From Hydractinia symbiolongicarpus (Eukaryota > Cnidaria > Hydrozoa > Anthoathecata > Hydractiniidae), in the NCBI RefSeq assembly GCF_029227915.1, contig NC_079884.1, positions 5,272,001 through 5,336,000 of the forward strand: DNA of 64,000 nt, written 5' to 3'. The position numbers and the translations under genes are program-made. The notes beneath the pieces were generated by a model, which did no database searches, was not told where the DNA came from, and saw only the letters and a program-made list of their open reading frames with translations. Each line of letters begins with the position of its first letter. The first letter of the stretch is position 1. Below are positions 10,205 to 24,265 of the stretch, piece after piece.

Positions 10205-12100
10205 CACTTTTATTCAGCGTCTCATCAAAAATGAAAACATTCTTGAAAACTACAAGTCTCACGAGTTTTAGTGGTGAAATAATAATTTAAAAAATCGTTT
10301 GGGAAATGAGTTTACTCCCTGGGTACTTTCTTTGTATACTTTTGACTATACGGGCCGAGTCCAGGATTTACGGGAAATCGCGGGTTTTCGTTTGCCGGCG
10401 ATTAAACTGCTTTTATTCAGCGTCTCATCAAAAATGAAAACATTTTTGAAAACTACAAGTCTCATGCGTTTTAGTGGTGAAAAAGTAATTTAAAAAATCG
10501 TTCGGGAAATGAGTTTACTCCCTGGGTACTTTCTTTGTATACTTTTGACTATACGGGCCAAGCCCGGGATTTACGGGAAATCGCGGGTTTTCGTTTGCCG
10601 GCGATTAAATTGCTTTTATTCAGCGTGTCATCAAAAATGAAAACATTCTTGAAAACTACAAGTCTCATGCGTTTTAGTGGTGAAATAATAATTTAAAAAA
10701 TCGTTTGGGAAATGAGTTTACTCCTTGGGTACTTTCTTTGTATACTTTTGACTATATGGGCCGAGTCCAGGATTTACGGGAAATCGCAGGTTTTCGTTTG
10801 CCGGCGATTAAACTTCTTTTATTCAGCGTCTTATCAAAAATGAAAATATTTTTAAAAACTACAAGTCTCATGCGTTTTAGTGGTGAAAAAGTAATTTAAA
10901 AAATCGTTCGGGAAATGAGTTTACTCCCTGGGTACTTTCTTTGTATACTTTTGAATATACGGGCCAAGCCGGTATTTACGGGAAATCGCGGGTTTTCGTT
11001 TGCCGGCGATTAAACTTCTTTTATTCAGCGTCTCATCAAAAATGAAAACATTTTTAAAAACTACAGGTCTTATGCGTTTTAGTGGTGAAATAATAATTTA
11101 AAAAATCGTTCGGGAAATGAGTTTACTCCCTGGGTACTTTCTTTGTATACTTTTGAATATACGGGCCAAGCCGGTATTTACGGGAAATCGCGGGTTTTCG
11201 TTTGCCGGCAATTACACCACTTTTATTCAGCGTCTCATCAAAAATGAAAACATTCTTGAAAACTACAAGTCTCACGAGTTTTAGTGGTGAAATAATAATT
11301 TAAAAAATCGTTTGGGAAATGAGTTTACTCCCTGGGTACTTTCTTTGTATACTTTTGACTATACGGGCCGAGTCCAGGATTTACGGGAAATCGCGGGTTT
11401 TCGTTTGCCGGCGATTAAACTGCTTTTATTCAGCGTCTCATCAAAAATGAAAACATTTTTGAAAACTACAAGTCTCATGCGTTTTAGTGGTGAAAAAGTA
11501 ATTTAAAAAATCGTTCGGGAAATGAGTTTACTCCCTGGGTACTTTCTTTGTATACTTTTGACTATACGGGCCAAGCCCGGGATTTACGGGAAATCGCGGG
11601 TTTTCGTTTGCCGGCGATTAAATTGCTTTTATTCAGCGTGTCATCAAAAATGAAAACATTCTTGAAAACTACAAGTCTCATGCGTTTTAGTGGTGAAATA
11701 ATAATTTAAAAAATCGTTTGGGAAATGAGTTTACTCCTTGGGTACTTTCTTTGTATACTTTTGACTATATGGGCCGAGTACAGGATTTACGGGAAATCGC
11801 AGGTTTTCGTTTGCCGGCGATTAAACTTCTTTTATTCAGCGTCTTATCAAAAATGAAAACATTTTTAAAAACTACAAGTCTCATGCGTTTTAGTGGTGAA
11901 AAAGTAATTTAAAAAATCGTTCGGGAAATGAGTTTACTCCCTGGGTACTTTCTTTGTATACTTTTGAATATACGGGCCAAGCCGGTATTTACGGGAAATC
12001 GCGGGTTTTCGTTTGCCGGCGATTAAACTTCTTTTATTCAGCGTCTCATCAAAAATGAAAACATTTTTAAAAACTACAGGTCTTATGCGTTTTAGTGGTG
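10205..12100 (+). repeat. 1013-bp (5-monomer) repeated tract
   Basis: About 10205-11090 and 11218-12100 share the order CCACTTTTATTCAGC, GCCGAGTCCAGG with GCGGGTTTTCG, AAATTGCTTTTATTC with GCGTGTCATC, CTCCTTGGG with CTATATGGGCCGAG, then type F. Offset 1013. The second copy has a private CAATTACACC at its start and CGAGTACAGG at 11778. Confidence 0.75.
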
Positions 12101-15026
12101 AAAAAATAATTTAAAAAATCGTTCGGGAAATGAGTTTACTCACAGGGTACTTTCTTTGTATACTTTTGACTATACGGGCCGAGTCCGGGATTTACGGGAA
12201 ATCACGGATTTTCGTTTGCCGGCGATTAAACTTCTTTTATTCAGCGTCCCATCAAATATGAAAATATTTTTGAAAACTACAAGTCTCATGCGTTTAGTGG
12301 TAAAAAAATAATATTAAAATCGTTCGGGAAATGAGTTTACTCCCTAGGTACTTTCTTTGTATACTTTTGACTATACGGGCCAAGCCCGGGATATACGGGA
12401 AATCGCGGGTTTTCGTTTGCCAGCGATTAAACTTCTTTTATTCAGCGTCTCATCAAAAATGAAAACATTTTTAAAAACTATAAGTCTTATGCGTTTTAGT
12501 GATGAAAAAATAATTTAAAAAATCGTTCTGGAAATGCGTTTACTCCCTGGGTACTTTCTTTGTATACTTTTGACTATACGGGCCAAGCCCGGGATATACG
12601 GGAAATCGCGGGTTTTCGTTTGCCAGCGATTAAACTGCTTTTATTCAGCGTCTCATTAAAAATGAAAACATTTTTGAAAACTACAAGTCTCATGCGTTTT
12701 AGTGGGGAAAAAGTAATTTAAAAAATCGTTCGGGAAATGAGTTTACTCCCTGGGTACTTTCTTTGTATACTTTTAACTATACGGGCCAAGCCCGTGATTT
12801 ACGGGAAATCGCGGGTTTTCGTTTGCCGGCAATTAAACTTATTTTATTCAGCGTCTCATCAAAAATTAAAACATTCTTGAAAACTACGTCTCATGCGTTT
12901 TAGTGGTGAAATAATAATTTAAAAAATCGTTTGGGAAATGAGTTTACTCCCTGGGTACTTTCTTTGTATACTTTTGACTATACGGGCCGAGTCCAGGATT
13001 TACGGGAAATCGCAGGTTTTCGTTTGCCGGCGATTAAACTTCTTTTATTCAGCGTCTCATCAAAAATGAAAACATTTTTAAAAACTACAGGTCTCATGCG
13101 TTTTAGTGGTGAAATAATAATTTAAAAAATCGTTCGGGAAATGAGTTTACTCCCTGGGTACTTTCTTTGTATACTTTTGAATATACGGGCCAAGCCGGTA
13201 TTTACGGGAAATCGCGGGTTTTCGTTTGCCGGCGATTAAACTGCTTTTATTCAGCGTCTCATCAAAAATGAAAACATTTTTGAAAACTACAAGTCTCATG
13301 CGTTTTAGTGGTGAAAAAGTAATTTAAAAAATCGTTCGGGAAATGAGTTTACTCCCTGGGTACTTTCTTTGTATACTTTTGACTATACGGGCCAAGCCCG
13401 GGATTTACGGGAAATCGCGGGTTTTCGTTTGCCGGCGATTAAATTACTTTTATTCAGCGTGTCATCAAAAATGAAAACATTCTTGAAAACTACAAGTCTC
13501 ATGCGTTTTAGTGGTGAAATAATAATTTAAAAAATCGTTTGGGAAATGAGTTTACTCCTTGGGTACTTTCTTTGTATACTTTTGACTATATGGGCCGAGT
13601 ACAGGATTTACGGGAAATCGCAGGTTTTCGTTTGCCGGCGATTAAACTTCTTTTATTCAGCGTCTTATCAAAAATGAAAACATTTTTAAAAACTACAAGT
13701 CTCATGCGTTTTAGTGGTGAAAAAGTAATTTAAAAAATCGTTCGGGAAATGAGTTTACTCCCTGGGTACTTTCTTTGTATACTTTTGAATATACGGGCCA
13801 AGCCGGTATTTACGGGAAATCGCGGGTTTTCGTTTGCCGGCGATTAAACTTCTTTTATTCAGCGTCTCATCAAAAATGAAAACATTTTTAAAAACTACAG
13901 GTCTTATGCGTTTTAGTGGTGAAAAAATAATTTAAAAAATCGTTCGGGAAATGAGTTTACTCACAGGGTACTTTCTTTGTATACTTTTGACTATACGGGC
14001 CGAGTCCGGGATTTACGGGAAATCACGGATTTTCGTTTGCCGGCGATTAAACTTCTTTTATTCAGCGTCCCATCAAATATGAAAATATTTTTGAAAACTA
14101 CAAGTCTCATGCGTTTAGTGGTAAAAAAATAATATTAAAATCGTTCGGGAAATGAGTTTACTCCCTAGGTACTTTCTTTGTATACTTTTGACTATACGGG
14201 CCAAGCCCGGGATATACGGGAAATCGCGGGTTTTCGTTTGCCAGCGATTAAACTTCTTTTATTCAGCGTCTCATCAAAAATGAAAACATTTTTAAAAACT
14301 ATAAGTCTTATGCGTTTTAGTGATGAAAAAATAATTTAAAAAATCGTTCTGGAAATGCGTTTACTCCCTGGGTACTTTCTTTGTATACTTTTGACTATAC
14401 GGGCCAAGCCCGGGATATACGGGAAATCGCGGGTTTTCGTTTGCCAGCGATTAAACTGCTTTTATTCAGCGTCTCATTAAAAATGAAAACATTTTTGAAA
14501 ACTACAAGTCTCATGCGTTTTAGTGGGGAAAAAGTAATTTAAAAAATCGTTCGGGAAATGAGTTTACTCCCTGGGTACTTTCTTTGTATACTTTTAACTA
14601 TACGGGCCAAGCCCGTGATTTACGGGAAATCGCGGGTTTTCGTTTGCCGGCAATTAAACTTATTTTATTCAGCGTCTCATCAAAAATTAAAACATTCTTG
14701 AAAACTACGTCTCATGCGTTTTAGTGGTGAAATAATAATTTAAAAAATCGTTTGGGAAATGAGTTTACTCCCTGGGTACTTTCTTTGTATACTTTTGACT
14801 ATACGGGCCGAGTCCAGGATTTACGGGAAATCGCAGGTTTTCGTTTGCCGGCGATTAAACTTCTTTTATTCAGCGTCTCATCAAAAATGAAAACATTTTT
14901 AAAAACTACAGGTCTCATGCGTTTTAGTGGTGAAATAATAATTTAAAAAATCGTTCGGGAAATGAGTTTACTCCCTGGGTACTTTCTTTGTATACTTTTG
15001 AATATACGGGCCAAGCCGGTATTTAC
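11385..15026 (+). repeat. 1821-bp (9-monomer) tandem duplication
   Basis: Copies about 11385-13205 and 13206-15026. Private markers shared at offset 1821 include CGAGTACAGGATT, AAAATTAAAACATTC followed by ACTACGTCTC (12861 and 14682), AATAATATTAAAATCG, TTTAGTGATGAAAA, GGAAATGCGTTTACTC and CCCGTGATTTACGG. The only difference I saw between the copies is AAATTGCTT against AAATTACTT near 13.44 kb. Confidence 0.88.
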
Positions 15027-18000
15027 GGGAAATCGCGGGTTTTCGTTTGCCGGCGATTAAACTTCTTTTATTCAGCGTCTCATCAAAAATGAAAACATTT
15101 TTAAAAACTACAGGTCTTATGCGTTTTAGTGGTGAAAAAATAATTTAAAAAATCGTTCGGGAAATGAGTTTACTCACAGGGTACTTTCTTTGTATACTTT
15201 TGACTATACGGGCCGAGTCCGGGATTTACGGGAAATCGCGGATTTTCGTTTGCCGGCGATTAAACTTCTTTTATTCAGCGTCCCATCAAATATGAAAATA
15301 TTTTTGAAAACTACAAGTCTCATGCGTTTAGTGGTAAAAAAATAATATAAAAATCGTTCGGGAAATGAGTTTACTCCCTAGGTACTTTCTTTGTATACTT
15401 TTGACTATACGGGCCAAGCCCGGGATATACGGGAAATCGCGGGTTTTCGTTTGCCAGCGATTAAACTTCTTTTATTCAGCGTCTCATCAAAAATGAAAAC
15501 ATTTTTAAAAACTACAGGTCTCATGCGTTTTAGTGGTGAAATAATAATTTAAAAAATCGTTCGGGAAATGAGTTTACTCCCTGGGTACTTTCTTTGTATA
15601 CTTTTGAATATACGGGCCAAGCCGGTATTTACGGGAAATCGCGGGTTTTCGTTTGCCGGCGATTAAACTTCTTTTATTCAGCGTCTCATCAAAAATGAAA
15701 ACATTTTTAAAAACTACAGGTCTTATGCGTTTTAGTGGTGAAAAAATAATTTAAAAAATCGTTCGGGAAATGAGTTTACTCACAGGGTACTTTCTTTGTA
15801 TACTTTTGAATATACGGGCCAAGCCGGTATTTACGGGAAATCGCGGGTTTTCGTTTGCCGGCGATTAAACTTCTTTTATTCAGCGTCTCATCAAAAATGA
15901 AAACATTTTTAAAAACTACAGGTCTTATGCGTTTTAGTGGTGAAAAAATAATTTAAAAAATCGTTCGGGAAATGAGTTTACTCACAGGGTACTTTCTTTG
16001 TATACTTTTGACTATACGGGCCGAGTCCGGGATTTACGGGAAATCGCGGATTTTCGTTTGCCGGCGATTAAACTTCTTTTATTCAGCGTCCCATCAAATA
16101 TGAAAATATTTTTGAAAACTACAAGTCTCATGCGTTTAGTGGTAAAAAAATAATATAAAAATCGTTCGGGAAATGAGTTTACTCCCTAGGTACTTTCTTT
16201 GTATACTTTTGACTATACGGGCCAAGCCCGGGATATACGGGAAATCGCGGGTTTTCGTTTGCCAGCGATTAAACTTCTTTTATTCAGCGTCTCATCAAAA
16301 ATGAAAACATTTTTAAAAACTATAAGTCTTATGCGTTTTAGTGGTGAAAAAATAATTTAAAAAATCGTTCTGGAAATGAGTTTACTCCCTGGGTACTTTC
16401 TTTGTATACTTTTGACTATACGGGCCAAGCCCGGGATATACGGGAAATCGCGGGTTTTCGTTTGCCAGCGATTAAACTGCTTTTATTCAGCGTCTCATTA
16501 AAAATGAAAACATTTTTGAAAACTACAAGTCTCATGCGTTTTAGTGGTGAAAAAGTAATTTAAAAAATCGTTCGGGAAATGAGTTTACTCCCTGGGTACT
16601 TTCTTTGTATACTTTTAACTATACGGGCCAAGCCCGGGATTTACGGGAAATCGCGGGTTTTCGTTTGCCGGCAATTAAACTTATTTTATTCAGCGTCTAA
16701 TCAAAAATTAAAACATTCTTGAAAACTACGTCTCATGCGTTTTAGTGGTGAAATAATAATTTAAAAAATCGTTTGGGAAATGAGTTTACTCCCTGGGTAC
16801 TTTCTTTGTATACTTTTGACTATACGGGCCGAGTCCAGGATTTACGGAAAATCGCAGGTTTTCGTTTGCCGGCGATTAAACTTCTTTTATTCAGCGTCTC
16901 ATCAAAAATGAAAACATTTTTAAAAACTACAGGTCTCATGCGTTTTAGTGGTGAAATAATAATTTAAAAAATCGTTCGGGAAATGAGTTTACTCCCTGGG
17001 TACTTTCTTTGTATACTTTTGACAATACGGGCCAAGCCCGGGATTTACGGGAAATCGCGGGTTTTCGTTTGCCGGCGATTAAACTTCTTTTATTCAGCGT
17101 CTCATCAAAAATGAAAACATTTTTAAAAACTACAAGTCTTATGCGTTTTAGTGGTGAAAAAATAATTTAAAAAATCGTTCTGGAAATGAGTTTAGTCCCT
17201 GGGTACTTTCTTTGTGTACTTTTGACTATACGGGCCGAGTCCGGGATTTACGGGAAATCGCAGGTTTTCGTTTGCCGGCGATTAAACTGCTTTTATTCAG
17301 CGTCTCATCAAAAATGAAAACATTCTTGAAAACTACAAGTCTCATGAGTTTTAGTGGTGAAATAATAATTTAAAAAATCGTTTGGGAAATGAGTTTACTC
17401 CCTGGGTACTTTCTTTGTATACTTTTAAATATACGGGCCGAGTCCAGGATTTACGGGAAATCGCAGGTTTTCGTTTGCCGGCGATTAAACTTCTTTTATT
17501 CACCGTCTCATCAAAAATGAAAACATTTTTAAAAACTACAAGTCTTATGCGTCTTAGTGGTGAAATAATAATTTAAAAAATCGTTCGGGAAATGAGTTTA
17601 CTCCCTGGGTACTTTCTTTGTATACTTTTGAATATACGGGCCAAGCCGGTATTTACGGGAAATCGCGGGTTTTCGTTTGCCGGCGATTAAACTTCTTTTA
17701 TTCAGCGTCTCATCAAAAATGAAAACATTTTTAAAAACTACAGGTCTTATGCGTTTTAGTGGTGAAAAAATAATTTAAAAAATCGTTCGGGAAATGAGTT
17801 TACTCACAGGGTACTTTCTTTGTATACTTTTGACTATACGGGCCGAGTCCGGGATTTACGGGAAATCGCGGATTTTCGTTTGCCGGCGATTAAACTTCTT
17901 TTATTCAGCGTCCCATCAAATATGAAAATATTTTTGAAAACTACAAGTCTCATGCGTTTAGTGGTAAAAAAATAATATAAAAATCGTTCGGGAAATGAGT

Positions 18001-20189
18001 TTACTCCCTAGGTACTTTCTTTGTATACTTTTGACTATACGGGCCAAGCCCGGGATATACGGGAAATCGCGGGTTTTCGTTTGCCAGCGATTAAACTTCT
18101 TTTATTCAGCGTCTCATCAAAAATGAAAACATTTTTAAAAACTACAGGTCTCATGCGTTTTAGTGGTGAAATAATAATTTAAAAAATCGTTCGGGAAATG
18201 AGTTTACTCCCTGGGTACTTTCTTTGTATACTTTTGAATATACGGGCCAAGCCGGTATTTACGGGAAATCGCGGGTTTTCGTTTGCCGGCGATTAAACTT
18301 CTTTTATTCAGCGTCTCATCAAAAATGAAAACATTTTTAAAAACTACAGGTCTTATGCGTTTTAGTGGTGAAAAAATAATTTAAAAAATCGTTCGGGAAA
18401 TGAGTTTACTCACAGGGTACTTTCTTTGTATACTTTTGAATATACGGGCCAAGCCGGTATTTACGGGAAATCGCGGGTTTTCGTTTGCCGGCGATTAAAC
18501 TTCTTTTATTCAGCGTCTCATCAAAAATGAAAACATTTTTAAAAACTACAGGTCTTATGCGTTTTAGTGGTGAAAAAATAATTTAAAAAATCGTTCGGGA
18601 AATGAGTTTACTCACAGGGTACTTTCTTTGTATACTTTTGACTATACGGGCCGAGTCCGGGATTTACGGGAAATCGCGGATTTTCGTTTGCCGGCGATTA
18701 AACTTCTTTTATTCAGCGTCCCATCAAATATGAAAATATTTTTGAAAACTACAAGTCTCATGCGTTTAGTGGTAAAAAAATAATATAAAAATCGTTCGGG
18801 AAATGAGTTTACTCCCTAGGTACTTTCTTTGTATACTTTTGACTATACGGGCCAAGCCCGGGATATACGGGAAATCGCGGGTTTTCGTTTGCCAGCGATT
18901 AAACTTCTTTTATTCAGCGTCTCATCAAAAATGAAAACATTTTTAAAAACTATAAGTCTTATGCGTTTTAGTGGTGAAAAAATAATTTAAAAAATCGTTC
19001 TGGAAATGAGTTTACTCCCTGGGTACTTTCTTTGTATACTTTTGACTATACGGGCCAAGCCCGGGATATACGGGAAATCGCGGGTTTTCGTTTGCCAGCG
19101 ATTAAACTGCTTTTATTCAGCGTCTCATTAAAAATGAAAACATTTTTGAAAACTACAAGTCTCATGCGTTTTAGTGGTGAAAAAGTAATTTAAAAAATCG
19201 TTCGGGAAATGAGTTTACTCCCTGGGTACTTTCTTTGTATACTTTTAACTATACGGGCCAAGCCCGGGATTTACGGGAAATCGCGGGTTTTCGTTTGCCG
19301 GCAATTAAACTTATTTTATTCAGCGTCTAATCAAAAATTAAAACATTCTTGAAAACTACGTCTCATGCGTTTTAGTGGTGAAATAATAATTTAAAAAATC
19401 GTTTGGGAAATGAGTTTACTCCCTGGGTACTTTCTTTGTATACTTTTGACTATACGGGCCGAGTCCAGGATTTACGGAAAATCGCAGGTTTTCGTTTGCC
19501 GGCGATTAAACTTCTTTTATTCAGCGTCTCATCAAAAATGAAAACATTTTTAAAAACTACAGGTCTCATGCGTTTTAGTGGTGAAATAATAATTTAAAAA
19601 ATCGTTCGGGAAATGAGTTTACTCCCTGGGTACTTTCTTTGTATACTTTTGACAATACGGGCCAAGCCCGGGATTTACGGGAAATCGCGGGTTTTCGTTT
19701 GCCGGCGATTAAACTTCTTTTATTCAGCGTCTCATCAAAAATGAAAACATTTTTAAAAACTACAAGTCTTATGCGTTTTAGTGGTGAAAAAATAATTTAA
19801 AAAATCGTTCTGGAAATGAGTTTAGTCCCTGGGTACTTTCTTTGTGTACTTTTGACTATACGGGCCGAGTCCGGGATTTACGGGAAATCGCAGGTTTTCG
19901 TTTGCCGGCGATTAAACTGCTTTTATTCAGCGTCTCATCAAAAATGAAAACATTCTTGAAAACTACAAGTCTCATGAGTTTTAGTGGTGAAATAATAATT
20001 TAAAAAATCGTTTGGGAAATGAGTTTACTCCCTGGGTACTTTCTTTGTATACTTTTAAATATACGGGCCGAGTCCAGGATTTACGGGAAATCGCAGGTTT
20101 TCGTTTGCCGGCGATTAAACTTCTTTTATTCACCGTCTCATCAAAAATGAAAACATTTTTAAAAACTACAAGTCTTATGCGTCTTAGTG
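14930..20189 (+). repeat. 2630-bp (13-monomer) near-identical tandem duplication
   Basis: Copies about 14930-17559 and 17560-20189. Rare variants recur at exactly 2630: GACAATACGGG (17021 and 19651), GTCTAATCAAAAATTAAAAC (about 16696 and 19326), TTTGTGTACTTTTG and GGATTTACGGAAAATCG. In the stretches I compared line by line I saw no differences inside the copies, so the event looks recent. An offset of about 609 also occurs inside each copy (type F monomers at 15.0 and 15.6 kb), and part of the block descends from the adjacent 1821-bp unit, from which it has lost GATGAAAA and GGAAATGCG. Confidence 0.9.
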
Positions 20190-23100
20190 GTGAAAAAGTA
20201 ATTTAAAAAATCGTTCTGGAAATGAGTTTACTCACAGGGTACTTTCTTTGTATACATTCGACTATACGTGCCAAGCCCGGGATTTACGGGAAATCGCGGG
20301 TTTTCGTTTGCCGGCGATTAAACTGCTTTTATTCAGCGTCTCATCAAAAATGAAAACATTCTTGAAAACTACAAGTCTCATGCGTTTTAGTGGTGAAATA
20401 ATAATTTAAAAAATCGTTTGGGAAATGAGTTTACTTCCTGGGTACTTTCTTTGTATACTTTTGAATATACGGGCCAAGCCGGGATTTACGGGAAATCGCG
20501 GGTTTTCGTTTGCCGACGATTAAACTTCTTTTATTCAGCGTCTCATCAAAAATGAAAACATTTTTAAAAACTACATGTCTTATGCGTTTTAGTGGTGAAA
20601 AAATAATTTAAAAAATCGTTCTGGAAATGAGTTTACTCACAGGGTACTTTCTTTGTATACATTCGACTATACGTGCCAAGACCGGGATTTACGGGAAATC
20701 GCGGATTTTCGTTTGCCGGCGATTAAACTTCTTTTATTCATCTTCTCATCAAAAATGAAAACATTCTTGAAAACTACAAGTCTCATGCGTTTTAGTGGTG
20801 AAATAATAATTTAAAAAATCGTTTGGGAAATGAGTTTACTCCCTTGGTACTTTCTTTGTATACTTTTGACTATACGGGCCGAGTCCAGTATTTTCGGGAA
20901 ATCGCAGGTTTTCGTTTGCCGGCGATTAAACTTCTTTTATTCAGCGTCTTATCAAAAATGAAAACATTTTTAAAAACTCTAAGTCTCATGCGTTTTAGTG
21001 GTGAAAAAGTAATTTAAAAAATCGTTCGGGAAATGAGTTTACTCCCTGGGTACTTTCTTTGTATACTTTTGAATATACCGGCCAAGCCGGTATTTACGGG
21101 AAATCGCGGGTTTTCGTTTGCCGGCGATTAAACTTCTTTTATTCAGCGTCTCATCAAAAATGAAAACATTCTTGAAAACTACAAGTCTCATGAGTTTTAG
21201 TGGTGAAATAATAATTTAAAAAATCGTTTGGGAAATGAGTTTACTCCCTGGGTACTTTCTTTGTATACTTTTAAATATACGGGCCGAGTCCAGGATTTAC
21301 GGGAAATCGCAGGTTTTCGTTTGCCGGCGATTAAACTTCTTTTATGCACCGTCTCATCAAAAATGAAAACATTTTTAAAAACTACAAGTCTCATACGTTT
21401 TAGTGCTGAAAAAATAATTTAAAAAATCGTTCGGGAAATGAGTTTACTCCCTGGGTACTTTCTTTGTATACTTTTGACTATGCGGGCCGAGTCCGGGGTT
21501 TACGGGAAATGGCGGGTTTTCGTTTGCCGGCGATTAAACTTCTTTTATTCAGCGTCTCATCAAAAATGAAAACATTTTTAAAAACTACAAGTGTTATGCG
21601 TCTTAGTGGTGAAAAAGTAATTTAAAAAATCGTTCTGGAAATGAGTTTACTCACAGGGTACTTTCTTTGTATACATTCGACTATACGTGCCAAGCCCGGG
21701 ATTTACGGGAAATCGCGGGTTTTCGTTTGCCGGCGATTAAACTGCTTTTATTCAGCGTCTCATCAAAGATGAAAACATTCTTGAAAACTACAAGTCTCAT
21801 GCGTTTTAGTGGTGAAATAATAATTTAAAAAATCGTTTGGGAAATGAGTTTACTTCCTGGGTACTTTCTTTGTATACTTTTGAATATACGGGCCAAGCCG
21901 GGATTTACGGGAAATCGCGGGTTTTCGTTTGCCGACGATTAAACTTCTTTTATTCAGCGTCTCATCAAAAATGAAAACATTTTTAAAAACTACAGGTCTT
22001 ATGCGTTTTAGTGGTGAAAAAATAATTTAAAAAATCGTTCTGGAAATGAGTTTACTCACAGGGTACTTTCTTTGTATACTTTTGACTATACGGGCCGAGT
22101 CCAGGATTTACGGGAAATCGCAGGTTTTCGTTTGCCGGCGATTAAACCTCTTTCATTAAGCGTCTCATCAAAAATGAAAACATTTTTGAAAACTACAAGT
22201 CTCATGCGTTTTAGTGGTGAAAACATAATTTAAAAAATCGTTCGGGAAATGAGTTTACTCCCTGGGTACTTTCTTTGTATACTTTTGACTATACGGGCCG
22301 AGTCCGGGATTTACGGGAAATCGCGGATTTTCGTTTGCCGGCGATTAAACTTCTTTTATTCATCCTCTCATCAAATATGAAAATATTTTTGAAAACTACA
22401 AGTCTCATGCGTTTAGTGGTAAAAAAAAAATATAAAAAATCGTTCGGGAAATGAGTTTACTCCCTGGGTACTTTCTTTGTATACTTTTGACTATACGGGC
22501 CAAGCTCGGGATTTACGGGAAATCGCGGGTTTTCGTTTGCCGGCGATTAAACTGCTTTTATTCAGCGTCTCATCAAAAATGAAAACATTCTTGAAAACTA
22601 CAAGTCTCATGCGTTTTAGTGGTGAAATAATAATTTAAAAAATCGTTTGGGAAATGAGTTTACTCCCTGGGTACTTTCTTTGTATACTTTTGACTATACG
22701 GGCCGAGTCCGGGATTTAGGGAAATCGCAGGTTTTCGTTTGCCGGCGATTAAACTGCTTTTATTCAGCGTCTCATCAAAAATGAAAACATTTTTGAAAAC
22801 TACAAGTCTCATGCGTTTTAGTGGTGAAAAAGTAATTTAAAAAATCGTTCGGGAAATGAGTTTACTCCCTGGGTACTTTCTTTGTATAATTTTGACTATA
22901 CGGGCCAAGCCCGGGATTTACGGGAAATCGCGGGTTTTCGTTTGCCGGCGATTAAACTGCTTTTATTCAGCGTCTCATCAAAAATGAAAACATTCTTGAA
23001 AACTACAAGTCTCATGCGTTTTAGTGGTGAAATAATAATTTAAAAAATCGTTTGGGAAATGAGTTTACTCCCTTGGTACTTTCTTTGTATACTTTTGACT

Positions 23101-24265
23101 ATACGGGCCGAGTCCAGTATTTTCGGGAAATCGCAGGTTTTCGTTTGCCGGCGATTAAACTTCTTTTATTCAGCGTCTTATCAAAAATGAAAACATTTTT
23201 AAAAACTCTAAGTCTCATGCGTTTTAGTGGTGAAAAAGTAATTTAAAAAATCGTTCGGGAAATGAGTTTACTCCCTGGGTACTTTCTTTGTATACTTTTG
23301 AATATACCGGCCAAGCCGGTATTTACGGGAAATCGCGGGTTTTCGTTTGCCGGCGATTAAACTTCTTTTATTCAGCGTCTCATCAAAAATGAAAACATTC
23401 TTGAAAACTACAAGTCTCATGAGTTTTAGTGGTGAAATAATAATTTAAAAAATCGTTTGGGAAATGAGTTTACTCCCTGGGTACTTTCTTTGTATACTTT
23501 TAAATATACGGGCCGAGTCCAGGATTTACGGGAAATCGCAGGTTTTCGTTTGCCGGCGATTAAACTTCTTTTATGCACCGTCTCATCAAAAATGAAAACA
23601 TTTTTAAAAACTACAAGTCTCATACGTTTTAGTGCTGAAAAAATAATTTAAAAAATCGTTCGGGAAATGAGTTTACTCCCTGGGTACTTTCTTTGTATAC
23701 TTTTGACTATGCGGGCCGAGTCCGGGGTTTACGGGAAATGGCGGGTTTTCGTTTGCCGGCGATTAAACTGCTTTTATTCAGCGTCTCATCAAAAATGAAA
23801 ACATTCTTGAAAACTACAAGTCTCATGCGTTTTAGTGGTGAAATAATAATTTAAAAAATCGTTTGGGAAATGAGTTTACTCCCTGGGTACTTTCTTTGTA
23901 TACTTTTGACTATACGGGCCGAGTCCGGGATTTAGGGAAATCGCAGGTTTTCGTTTGCCGGCGATTAAACTGCTTTTATTCAGCGTCTCATCAAAAATGA
24001 AAACATTTTTGAAAACTACAAGTCTCATGCGTTTTAGTGGTGAAAAAGTAATTTAAAAAATCGTTCGGGAAATGAGTTTACTCCCTGGGTACTTTCTTTG
24101 TATAATTTTGACTATACGGGCCAAGCCCGGGATTTACGGGAAATCGCGGGTTTTCGTTTGCCGGCGATTAAACTGCTTTTATTCAGCGTCTCATCAAAAA
24201 TGAAAACATTCTTGAAAACTACAAGTCTCATGCGTTTTAGTGGTGAAATAATAATTTAAAAAATC
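20190..24265 (+). repeat. 2229-bp (11-monomer) and 1216-bp (6-monomer) repeated tracts
   Basis: The tract 20750-21530 recurs at 22979-23759 (offset 2229); markers are CCAGTATTTTCGGG, AAACTCTAAGTCTC, the ATACCGGCC hairpin and TTTATGCACCGTC. The tract at about 22545-23045 recurs at about 23761-24261 (offset 1216), with TTTGTATAATTTTGAC at both 22.88 and 24.10 kb. The two offsets meet at about 23760, a visible recombination join where the TCCGGGG monomer switches from CTTCTTTTATTC to CTGCTTTTATTC. Confidence 0.8.

Noticed and set aside
14930-20189. Treating the identical 2630-bp copies as certain biology
   Set aside because: Near-identical adjacent copies are also what a satellite mis-assembly makes. 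I keep the feature as sequence but make no claim about copy number in the organism.
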